A stretch of 64,000 nt of DNA. Origin: an uncultured Aquimarina sp. (GTDB lineage: Bacteria > Bacteroidota > Bacteroidia > Flavobacteriales > Flavobacteriaceae). Shown in pieces: positions 1 to 7,035 of this stretch. The notes below the pieces were generated by a model that was not told where the DNA came from, searched no databases, and saw only the letters and a program-made list of their open reading frames with translations. Location of the stretch: contig CANMFM010000004.1 of the NCBI GenBank assembly GCA_947497175.1, positions 682,001-746,000 on the forward strand. Direction: 5' to 3'. Made by a program: the position numbers and the translations under genes. How positions within the stretch are numbered: position 1 is the first letter of the stretch; each line of letters starts with the position of its first letter.

Positions 1-931
1 GCCAATTCATCCATTCTCCTTCATAAGCATACCATAGTACCCCTTTGAAAATGTCAATTTTTTGACATACTGCCACTCCTTTTTCTGTTTGAAGTTTTAT
101 TTCTGTTTTTGGAAAACTATTTAGTGCATCAATGTAAGCGTCCAATTCATAATTAAGACAACATTTTAGTTTACCACACTGACCAGCAAGCTTTTGTGGA
201 TTTAAAGACAATTGTTGGTATCGGGCTGCACTTGTATTTACAGATCTAAAATCAGTGAGCCATGTAGAACAACACAATTCGCGCCCACAAGATCCAATAC
301 CCCCAAGTCGGGCTGCCTCTTGTCTAAAACCAACCTGACGCATCTCGATACGTGTGCTAAATTCATGAGCAAACTCCTTGATTAATTGTCTGAAATCTAC
401 ACGTTCTTCGGCGGTATAATAGAACGTTGCCTTTGAACCATCTCCTTGAAATTCTATATCAGAAATTTTCATTTGCAAATCGAGTCGTATGGCAATTTCT
501 CTGGCCCGAACTTTCATTGCTTCTTCTTTATCTCTAGACTTTTGCCAGATATCTATATCTTTTTGAGATGCTTTTCGATATACTTTTTTTACGTCTTCAC
601 TATCTACCTCAACCTTCTTTTTTTTCATCTGTATCCTTACTAGCTCACCAGTAAGAGAAACAATGCCCACATCATGACCGGGAGAAGCTTCTGTAGCCAC
701 TATATCCCCAATACTCAACGAAAGATTTTCGGTATTCTTAAAGAAACTTTTTCTACCATTTTTAAATCGTATCTCAACACACGAAAAAGGTATAGCGCCA
801 CTGGGAAGTGACATGTTTGACAACCAATCAAAAACTGTTAATTTATTACAACCATCGGTACCACAGGTACCATTATTTTTGCATCCTTTTGGTTGTCCGT
901 CTTTTCCGGAGGAACAACTACTACACCCCAT
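1..931 (-). CDS. ricT: RicT/YaaT-family PSP1 domain protein (3' end outside window)
   Basis: About 310 codons are present, read leftward from an ATG at 931; the 3' end runs off the window. The N-terminus is Cys-rich (CSSC, then three more Cys within 25 residues). The PSP1 core carries the family Cys pairs CGRELCC and CGKLKCC. In Bacillus, RicT forms an iron-sulfur complex with RicA and RicF that affects RNase Y-dependent mRNA processing. Bacteroidetes homologues are conserved but their role is less clear, so the symbol marks family membership. In several flavobacteria the gene lies beside gldH and a DNA polymerase III delta' gene; those neighbours would be outside this window. Confidence 0.88.
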   Translation of the reverse strand, partial: MGCSSCSSGKDGQPKGCKNNGTCGTDGCNKLTVFDWLSNMSLPSGAIPFSCVEIRFKNGRKSFFKNTENLSLSIGDIVATEASPGHDVGIVSLTGELVRIQMKKKKVEVDSEDVKKVYRKASQKDIDIWQKSRDKEEAMKVRAREIAIRLDLQMKISDIEFQGDGSKATFYYTAEERVDFRQLIKEFAHEFSTRIEMRQVGFRQEAARLGGIGSCGRELCCSTWLTDFRSVNTSAARYQQLSLNPQKLAGQCGKLKCCLNYELDAYIDALNSFPKTEIKLQTEKGVAVCQKIDIFKGVLWYAYEGEWMNW

Positions 932-1030
932 ATTTTCTTATATATTGAAATTTGTCTGTGATTATAATCACAACAAATATGGTTCTTACTACGGTTAGAA
1001 ATATAATCTATTTCTAACATCTTAATTGTT

Positions 1031-1069
1031 AAAGATACTATGAAAAAAATTATCTGCCATAGTATCTTT
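1031..1069 (-). terminator. Possible terminator downstream of trhO
   Basis: A 12-bp perfect stem (1031-1042 with 1058-1069) and a 15-nt loop lie 13 bp past the trhO stop. There is no good T-run on the minus strand, so this may be a stabilising 3' hairpin rather than a classical intrinsic terminator. Confidence 0.4.
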
Positions 1070-1081
1070 GGCATTTTACCT

Positions 1082-2113
1082 TTACTGCTTGTATTTCAAC
1101 ACTTCAGAACGGCCTTTTTTAAAGATTTTATTACTGTTTCCTTTGCCTTTTCTTAGTGCTTTTTGTTCTTCAAACGGTAATCGGTTTATTTCCATACACT
1201 CTGTAGAACAACAATTTTCCATTTTTGTTGCACACGCCGAACATTGTATAAATAAAAGATGGCATGCTTCATTTTCACAATTTACATGTGTATCACATGG
1301 GTTACCACATTGATGACAACTTGCAATTACATCATCTGAAATTCGTTCTGATCGTCTATGATCAAAAACAAAGTTTTTTCCCAAAAATTTATTTTCTAAA
1401 CCTTGTTCTTCAACTTGTCTGGCATATTCGATTATACCTCCTTCTAATTGAAATACATTTTTAAACCCTTTGTGTTTATAGTAGGCACTGGCTTTTTCAC
1501 ATCGGATTCCACCTGTGCAATACATTACTAGTTTTTTATCTTCTTTATGATCTTTAAGATCTTCTTCGATACTATCTAAGGAATCTCTGAAGGTATCCAC
1601 ATCAGGAGTAACCGCGCCTTTAAAATGACCTATTTCGCTCTCATAATGATTGCGCATATCCACCAATACAGTATCTGGGTCTTCTATAAGCTCATTAAAT
1701 TTTGAAGCATCAACATGAACGCCCTTATTAGTAACATCAAAAGCGCCATCATCTAACCCGTCTGCAACTATTTTATGTCTGACCTTGACTTTAAGTTTTA
1801 AGAAGGATTTTGCATCCTGTTCTCTGGCAATATTTAAACGTACATTTTCTAAAAACGAGATACTATCGAGGTGTCTTTTAAAGGCTTCAAAGTTTGGTGC
1901 CGGAACTGATAATTGACCGTTTATCCCTTCTCTAGCTACATAAATTCGCCCAAGAACATCTAATTCATCCCAATGAATAAAAAGGTGATTTCTGAAAATT
2001 TCAGGATTTCCAATATGTGCGTATTTGTAGAAAGATAGCGTTAGCCGGTCGGTACCTGCCTCGTCGATAAGTGCTGCTCTTTCTTTTGCACTTAATTTAT
2101 TGTACAGTTGCAT
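1082..2113 (-). CDS. trhO: tRNA uridine(34) hydroxylase, rhodanese-like (TrhO/YceA)
   Basis: The 343-residue protein has the TrhO layout: an N-terminal acylphosphatase-like domain (about 20-120), a rhodanese domain (about 130-235) with the active-site loop CTGGIRCEK (C199, C205), and a Cys-rich C-terminal region with CxxC pairs. TrhO makes 5-hydroxyuridine at the wobble position of tRNAs in an oxygen-dependent route. The gene stands alone, between the RicT-family gene and a long non-coding stretch. Its upstream region has no Shine-Dalgarno sequence. A very strong hairpin lies 100 bp upstream of the start, so its promoter is either inside that 100 bp or the hairpin acts as an attenuator. Confidence 0.95.
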   Translation of the reverse strand: MQLYNKLSAKERAALIDEAGTDRLTLSFYKYAHIGNPEIFRNHLFIHWDELDVLGRIYVAREGINGQLSVPAPNFEAFKRHLDSISFLENVRLNIAREQDAKSFLKLKVKVRHKIVADGLDDGAFDVTNKGVHVDASKFNELIEDPDTVLVDMRNHYESEIGHFKGAVTPDVDTFRDSLDSIEEDLKDHKEDKKLVMYCTGGIRCEKASAYYKHKGFKNVFQLEGGIIEYARQVEEQGLENKFLGKNFVFDHRRSERISDDVIASCHQCGNPCDTHVNCENEACHLLFIQCSACATKMENCCSTECMEINRLPFEEQKALRKGKGNSNKIFKKGRSEVLKYKQ

Positions 2114-2215
2114 GCTATACTAATGTTTTAAGTTAAGAGAAATTATTTGTTGCAAAAATACAAATAGTGGCATGATATGCAAACCCCTTCCTTATTTCTT
2201 CGAGATTGTAGATAT

Positions 2216-2262
2216 AAAAGAAGAAGAGCGTTTCAAAGGTTTTGAAACGCTCTTCTTCTTTT
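2216..2262 (-). terminator. Very strong bidirectional terminator hairpin
   Basis: A perfect 22-bp stem (2216-2237 with 2241-2262) and a 3-nt loop are flanked by A and T runs, the layout of a strong bidirectional intrinsic terminator. No protein gene ends into it from either side: trhO starts downstream on the minus strand, and nothing recognisable lies just upstream. Confidence 0.75.
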
Positions 2263-2500
2263 TTTTGGGGTCTTTAGTTACTAATTTTTTTGGGCTATCC
2301 GTTCGGGGGCAAAATTTGATACTCTCTTTAGTTCGTAGATTTGGGTCTGTCACTAATGTCCTCACATCTAATTTAATCCCAGATATTCTAAAAACGAAGT
2401 GCTTTTCTTATTATCGTCATAATTGTCAAATCACTATGCTAATGGAACATCTTTGTCTTTCAATAACAATACTAATATAGAAAATATTTTAGATTAAATG

Positions 2501-2508
2501 CAAATATA
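2501..2508 (-). promoter_or_regulatory. Bacteroidetes -7 box candidate on minus strand
   Basis: TATATTTG matches the TAnnTTTG core. No TTG was found at the usual 17-19 nt upstream spacing, so support rests on the core alone. A transcript from here would run to the hairpin at 2216-2262, about 280 nt, without a convincing protein. The rest of 2114-2640 holds nothing else I can recognise. Confidence 0.3.
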
Positions 2509-2642
2509 ATCGATAAAATACACAATATTTTAACATTTTAACTTTAAAATTAATAAAGGATGACTTTTCAACATCACCCCTACATGTTTTATATGGCTCG
2601 GCATTAGTATGTATTGTGGCGCAAACTTTATTTAAAAATCAT

Positions 2643-2678
2643 AAAAAATGCCTTGAACTTACATTCAAGGCATTTTTT
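2643..2678 (-). terminator. Terminator after the 28-codon peptide ORF
   Basis: A perfect 15-bp stem (2643-2657 with 2664-2678), a 6-nt loop and T/A runs on both sides. It lies about 50 bp past the stop of the small ORF at 2729-2815, which makes that ORF look like a discrete transcription unit. Confidence 0.7.
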
Positions 2679-2728
2679 GGCCAATTCGTTACTTATTTAT
2701 TTAACGATAAAAAAATAAAGTAACGAAG

Positions 2729-2815
2729 CTAGCCTCCTTCGACCATACAATTACTAATTGTAGTAGTTGCACAGCCATCAAGATTGTGTTTTATGACTCT
2801 TTTAAGAAATTTCAT
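2729..2815 (-). CDS. Small 28-residue peptide with two Cys and terminal Gly-Gly
   Basis: ATG at 2815, stop at 2729. The start is preceded by AAGGAG (2825-2830), 9 to 10 nt upstream, which is unusual in a window where most genes lack a Shine-Dalgarno sequence. The peptide begins with a basic, hydrophobic stretch (MKFLKRVIKH). It then has Cys15 and Cys23 separated by a Thr/Ser-rich segment, and ends VEGG. A terminator follows closely. Size, Cys and Thr/Ser content suggest a secreted or modified peptide, but no maturation enzyme is in the window and I recognise no family. It could also be a leader peptide or a chance ORF. Confidence 0.45.
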   Translation of the reverse strand: MKFLKRVIKHNLDGCATTTISNCMVEGG

Positions 2816-3145
2816 AGTCACGCTCTCCTTCAAATTTGTTCAAGTTTGCTTTATCTATAGATGCTAAAAAAATTGATGGGTTGCGTCGAGTTCAAAAAAT
2901 ATCAGTTATGTTTTGGCATTTCCTGAAAGTGGTTTCTTTATTTATGGTTTCGTTAATGTGGTTCACAAATAAACATGTCTTTCATTTATCGTTCTTCATA
3001 ACCCTCCTTTTTGAGTGATGAAATTACCAATCTAATTCTATGAACACCCGTTCTTCTAAAGCCTTTTTGTGTTGTTAATAATCATTTTAGAATCCATATC
3101 CTAACTACAAAAAGAAATAGTACTTTAGCAAAAAGTTAATTATCA
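2816..3145. other. Region between the small peptide ORF and recA
   Basis: No sizeable gene seen. On the minus strand, AAAGGAGGG (3002-3010) sits just before an ATG at 2999 that opens a 5-codon ORF (2982-2999). Its stop overlaps the ATG of a second micro-ORF of 10 codons starting at 2985. The recA promoter must lie toward 3145, but I could not pick a convincing core. Confidence 0.4.
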
Positions 3146-4183
3146 ATGTCAAATCCCGATATATTTGAACAACAAATGAGTACAGAGAAAGACGCAAAAT
3201 TAAAAGCCTTAAAACTTACCTTAGATAAATTAGATAAAACCTACGGAAAAGGTACCGTAATGAAGATGAGTGACAGTGCTGTTGAAGAAGTAGATGTGAT
3301 CCCAACAGGATCTCTTGGTCTTGACTTAGCACTAGGAGTTGGAGGGTATCCCCGGGGAAGAGTTATTGAAATATATGGTCCAGAATCTTCTGGTAAAACC
3401 ACACTAACGCTACATGCTATTGCACAAGCCCAAAAAGCAGGGGGTATTGCTGCTTTTATAGATGCAGAGCATGCTTTTGATCGTTTTTATGCAGAAAAAT
3501 TAGGGGTAGAAATAGACAATCTTATTATCTCTCAGCCTGATCATGGAGAACAGGCTTTGGAAATTGCGGATAACTTAATTCGTTCTGGAGCTATAGATAT
3601 CATTGTAATAGATTCTGTAGCGGCATTAACACCTAAAAGTGAAATTGAAGGAGAAATGGGAGATTCTAAAATGGGTCTTCATGCAAGATTAATGTCGCAG
3701 GCCCTCAGAAAATTAACAAGCTCGATTAGTAAGACAAACTGTACTGTTATTTTTATCAATCAGCTGCGCGAAAAGATTGGAGTGATGTTTGGGAATCCCG
3801 AAACAACTACTGGAGGTAATGCACTAAAGTTTTATGCTTCTGTACGTCTTGATATTCGCCGTTCTACACAAATAAAAGACAGTAATAGTGAAGTAATAGG
3901 AAATAAAACCCGTGTTAAAGTTGTAAAAAACAAAGTAGCACCCCCATTCAGAACTGCCGAGTTTGATATCATGTACGGAGAAGGAATTTCTAAAAATGGA
4001 GAAATTATTGATATAGGTGTCGACTATGAAATCGTGAAAAAGAGCGGTTCATGGTTTAGTTATCAGGACACAAAACTTGGACAAGGACGAGATGCTGTAA
4101 AAGGTTTATTAAATGACAACCCGGAACTCATGGAAGAGCTTGAAGAAAAAATCAAAGAAGCTATAAAGATTATAAAAGAATAA
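3146..4183 (+). CDS. recA: Recombinase RecA
   Basis: The 345-residue protein has RecA hallmarks: Walker [10 protein letters not shown] (about 75-83), Walker B-like [10 protein letters not shown], the [15 protein letters not shown] segment with the L1 region, the [21 protein letters not shown] loop L2, and the C-terminal Lys-rich domain. It drives homologous pairing and strand exchange and promotes LexA-type autocleavage where a LexA exists. The start ATG has no Shine-Dalgarno sequence. The gene stands alone, followed by a clear terminator. The N-terminus is slightly longer than in Escherichia coli. Confidence 0.99.
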   Translation: MSNPDIFEQQMSTEKDAKLKALKLTLDKLDKTYGKGTVMKMSDSAVEEVDVIPTGSLGLDLALGVGGYPRGRVIEIYGPESSGKTTLTLHAIAQAQKAGGIAAFIDAEHAFDRFYAEKLGVEIDNLIISQPDHGEQALEIADNLIRSGAIDIIVIDSVAALTPKSEIEGEMGDSKMGLHARLMSQALRKLTSSISKTNCTVIFINQLREKIGVMFGNPETTTGGNALKFYASVRLDIRRSTQIKDSNSEVIGNKTRVKVVKNKVAPPFRTAEFDIMYGEGISKNGEIIDIGVDYEIVKKSGSWFSYQDTKLGQGRDAVKGLLNDNPELMEELEEKIKEAIKIIKE

Positions 4184-4204
4184 AATTTTATTAATAAAAT
4201 TCAT

Positions 4205-4233
4205 AAAATCCCGATCCTTCGGGATTTTTTTTT
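4205..4233 (+). terminator. recA terminator
   Basis: 10-bp perfect stem (4205-4214 with 4219-4228), TCCT loop, followed by a run of nine T, 20 bp past the recA stop. Confidence 0.85.
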
Positions 4234-4309
4234 ACCTTCTAAGCAACCAAATTGATCATCAAACATCTACATATTAGGTTCATTATGTTGTTTCTCAAAA
4301 CCCCAAAAT

Positions 4310-4726
4310 ATGAGAAAGATAAAAATTGTATTAGCTTTTTTCCTGATGTACGGCCTTTTTGGTTGCTCTGGAGATGATAACACAACATTCTTCTATGAAT
4401 TGGTACCCATAGAAGAAGTCACGCTCCCATCAGAATTTAATAGTAACGAAACGTACCGAATTACAGTTTCTTACTTCAGGCCATCCGATTGTCATGCTTT
4501 TAACGGGTTTGACTATAGTAGATTTGAAAATGAACGTACCGTAGCAGTAGTTAATGTAGTTGTTGACAGAGAGAATTGTAGCGCCATAGAACGATTAGAT
4601 CTTATTGATGAATCTTTTGATTTTCTTGTTGGTCAAGAAGAATCCTATATCTTTAGATTTTGGCAAGGAAAAAACGAAAATGGTGATAATCAGTTTTTAA
4701 CGGTAGAAGTGCCTGTAGTACAATAA
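4310..4726 (+). CDS. Hypothetical lipoprotein upstream of an ECF sigma gene
   Basis: 138 residues with a hydrophobic N-terminus and lipobox LFGC (Cys19) followed by SGDD, as in exported Bacteroidetes lipoproteins. The mature part looks all-beta and has two Cys (SDC and ENC) that could form a disulfide. It lies 27 bp upstream of the sigma factor gene on the same strand, so it may share its transcript. I do not recognise the family. Confidence 0.75.
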   Translation: MRKIKIVLAFFLMYGLFGCSGDDNTTFFYELVPIEEVTLPSEFNSNETYRITVSYFRPSDCHAFNGFDYSRFENERTVAVVNVVVDRENCSAIERLDLIDESFDFLVGQEESYIFRFWQGKNENGDNQFLTVEVPVVQ

Positions 4727-4753
4727 TAGTATACATATCAAAAAAAGTTATTT

Positions 4754-5308
4754 GTGGGGTTGGATCAACTCATAAAAAAATGTAAGAAAAAAAACAGCAA
4801 GGCGCAGGAACAATTGTATAGATTATACAGCAGTAAATTATTTTCTATCTGCTTAAAATATTCTAGTGATTATCCTGGCGCAGAAGACACCTTGCAAGAT
4901 GCTTTTATTACGATTTTTGATAAAATCAATCAATACAAAGGTCAAGGTTCTTTTGAAGGTTGGATAAAACGAATAACTATTAATACAGCTTTACAGAAAT
5001 ATCGAAAACAAAAAGTTTTTGATATTATAAATGAAGAACAGATTGAAGAAGTAGAAGTTGAAATCAACGAAGAAAACATCTCATTAGATTATCTTCTTAA
5101 GATTATACAACAACTGCCTGATAGATATAGATTAGTCTTTACACTTTATGTGTTAGATGGCTTTTCACATAAAGAGATTGCAAAAATGTTAGAAATATCG
5201 ATCGGCACTTCTAAATCTAACCTAGCAAGAGCACGATATATTTTAAAAGAAAAAATTGAAACCAACCAAGAAGAGCACTATGTTCGATCAATTGAAGGAC
5301 AAAGATGA
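4754..5308 (+). CDS. ECF-type RNA polymerase sigma factor
   Basis: 184 residues with sigma-70 region 2 (about 20-90, YPGAEDTLQDAFITIF and FEGWIKRITINTALQKYRKQK) and region 4 (about 110-165, LPDRYRLVFTLYVLDGFSHKEIAKML then GTSKSNLARAR). The start is GTG at 4754; a TTG two codons later is an alternative. The 3' end overlaps the next gene by 4 nt (ATGA), so the two are probably translationally coupled. The partner starts with a short cytoplasmic segment and a membrane helix, suggesting it is the anti-sigma or membrane sensor for this factor. Confidence 0.93.
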   Translation: MGLDQLIKKCKKKNSKAQEQLYRLYSSKLFSICLKYSSDYPGAEDTLQDAFITIFDKINQYKGQGSFEGWIKRITINTALQKYRKQKVFDIINEEQIEEVEVEINEENISLDYLLKIIQQLPDRYRLVFTLYVLDGFSHKEIAKMLEISIGTSKSNLARARYILKEKIETNQEEHYVRSIEGQR

Positions 5309-6912
5309 ATGATAAGAAAACTATAGACCGTTTATTTCAGGAGAAGTTCAAAAATTTTGAAGTTACTCCCGATGAAACGGTTTGGGAAAAAATAAAAGCG
5401 CGACAAGAAAATGGTCGTAAAAGAGCGATACTTTTGCCACTGTGGTATAAAGTTTCGGGAGTAGCCGTGGCAATACTGCTTATTCTAACCATAGGATACG
5501 TATCATTTGATAATGAATCAACTCTGGAAGAAACGATTGTAATTAAATCGAATGATATTGAAGAAAATCTGGTTGACTCCAAAAAATTTCCAGATAAAAC
5601 TTTTAAAACTACAGATCCCTCGAAAGAGATTATAGTAGTTACCAAAGAAGAAAAAGAGACCACCGCTGAGATTGAGAAATCTAATAATGATAATGCAAGT
5701 TCTGAATCTGGTCAGGGCAACTATTATACTCCAACACAAACAAAAGTAAATGCCGTTACTGTAACTCAAAAAGAAAAAGTATCAATATCTGATGCACCGG
5801 TTAAAAAACAAGATTTAACTCCATCGACAAATTCTTCTAATCAAGATGTTGTTGCCCATAGCAATCAAACAGAGAATCTAATAGACGGTACTCCTGCACA
5901 GCATAAAGAAAATGTAGAGGCGAATACACTTGCCAATAACACATCTATACCTGGTAAAAAAACTGAAAACACCTCTGAAATCCAAAAAGAAAATTCTCGG
6001 TACGAGACTCCACAAAAAAATCAAAAGAAACATCATACATCACACATTGCAGAGAATATACCCTTAGAAACAAACCGAAACCAACCTGAAGAAAATAAAG
6101 ATACTATAGAAACAAAAGAAAAAACTGATAAGAAATCTATTTTTGAGGCTATCGATGAAAAAGACGAGGTGATTGCAACGGATGCGAAATCTTCAAAAAA
6201 ATGGAATATTGCTCCTAACGTAGCGCCTGTATATTATAATGTTATCGGTAGCGGCTCCTCTATTGATCCACAATTTGCTGATAACACCAAAGACGGAGAA
6301 GTCAACCTTAGTTATGGTGTGCATATTTCTTATACCATAAATGAGAGACTAAGTGTACGATCTGGAGTAAGCAAAGTTGATCTTAGCTATGGGACACAAG
6401 ATGTTGCTTTTGCAGCCTCTACTAATGGTCAAAATCTACAAAGTATTGATTATAGTCCTAATGCAGAGGCTATTTTGGTTTCAGATATAGGAAACCAAAA
6501 CAATAATGTTACCTCTGATTTTACACGTGCTCCCGTTAGTCAAACTCAAAATGTGGGATTGCTTAATCAGCGTATTGGCTATATCGAGGTTCCAATGGAA
6601 ATGAAATATGCATTAGTCAATAAAAAATTTGGGGTTAATATGATCGGAGGGGTTAGTACCTTATTTTTACAAAATAATGAGATTTCTATCGAGGCAGGTG
6701 ATTTCGAATCTCCTGTAGGGGAGGCAAACAATCTAAATGAAGTTAGTTTTAGCGGTAATATTGGTCTGGGTTTAGATTATAAATTCACAAAGCAACTTCA
6801 ACTTAACCTTGAACCTATTTTTAAGTATCAGTTTAATGCCTTTAATGGCAATGCAGAAAATTTCAGACCTTACTATTTTGGTATATATACCGGTATTAGT
6901 ATTAAGTTTTAA
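5305..6912 (+). CDS. Membrane-anchored protein with C-terminal outer-membrane barrel; candidate anti-sigma/sensor
   Basis: The 535-residue protein has four parts. There is a cytoplasmic head of about 45 residues (DRLFQEKFKNFEVTPDETVW). One transmembrane helix (about 46-66) follows, with no cleavage site. Next is a 225-residue low-complexity linker rich in Lys, Glu, Asn, Thr and Ser. A region of about 240 residues (about 295-535) rich in alternating aromatic/hydrophobic strands ends in Phe, as porin-like barrels do. The coupled sigma gene suggests the head binds the sigma factor. That role is inferred; the domain order is seen. If folded as predicted, it would span both membranes. A plain porin-like annotation would miss the N-terminal head. 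Confidence 0.75.
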   Translation: MNDKKTIDRLFQEKFKNFEVTPDETVWEKIKARQENGRKRAILLPLWYKVSGVAVAILLILTIGYVSFDNESTLEETIVIKSNDIEENLVDSKKFPDKTFKTTDPSKEIIVVTKEEKETTAEIEKSNNDNASSESGQGNYYTPTQTKVNAVTVTQKEKVSISDAPVKKQDLTPSTNSSNQDVVAHSNQTENLIDGTPAQHKENVEANTLANNTSIPGKKTENTSEIQKENSRYETPQKNQKKHHTSHIAENIPLETNRNQPEENKDTIETKEKTDKKSIFEAIDEKDEVIATDAKSSKKWNIAPNVAPVYYNVIGSGSSIDPQFADNTKDGEVNLSYGVHISYTINERLSVRSGVSKVDLSYGTQDVAFAASTNGQNLQSIDYSPNAEAILVSDIGNQNNNVTSDFTRAPVSQTQNVGLLNQRIGYIEVPMEMKYALVNKKFGVNMIGGVSTLFLQNNEISIEAGDFESPVGEANNLNEVSFSGNIGLGLDYKFTKQLQLNLEPIFKYQFNAFNGNAENFRPYYFGIYTGISIKF

Positions 6913-7035
6913 AGCACACACCATTTTATAGCTGGTCATCTTATTAATGTTAAGTGCACTAATGAAGAAAACCTTTTTTTGTGAGAATTGGGGGGTATTA
7001 TTCTTGCATTGTCAGCGTCTGTATTAATCAGACTG

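Noticed and set aside
838-1074. 78-codon minus-strand frame overlapping the RicT-family start
   Set aside because: It crosses the gene start and a hairpin, has no family features, and the RicT frame is clearly the coding one.
2172-2480. 102-codon plus-strand frame
   Set aside because: It reads through the perfect 22-bp terminator and its composition is unlike real proteins of the window.
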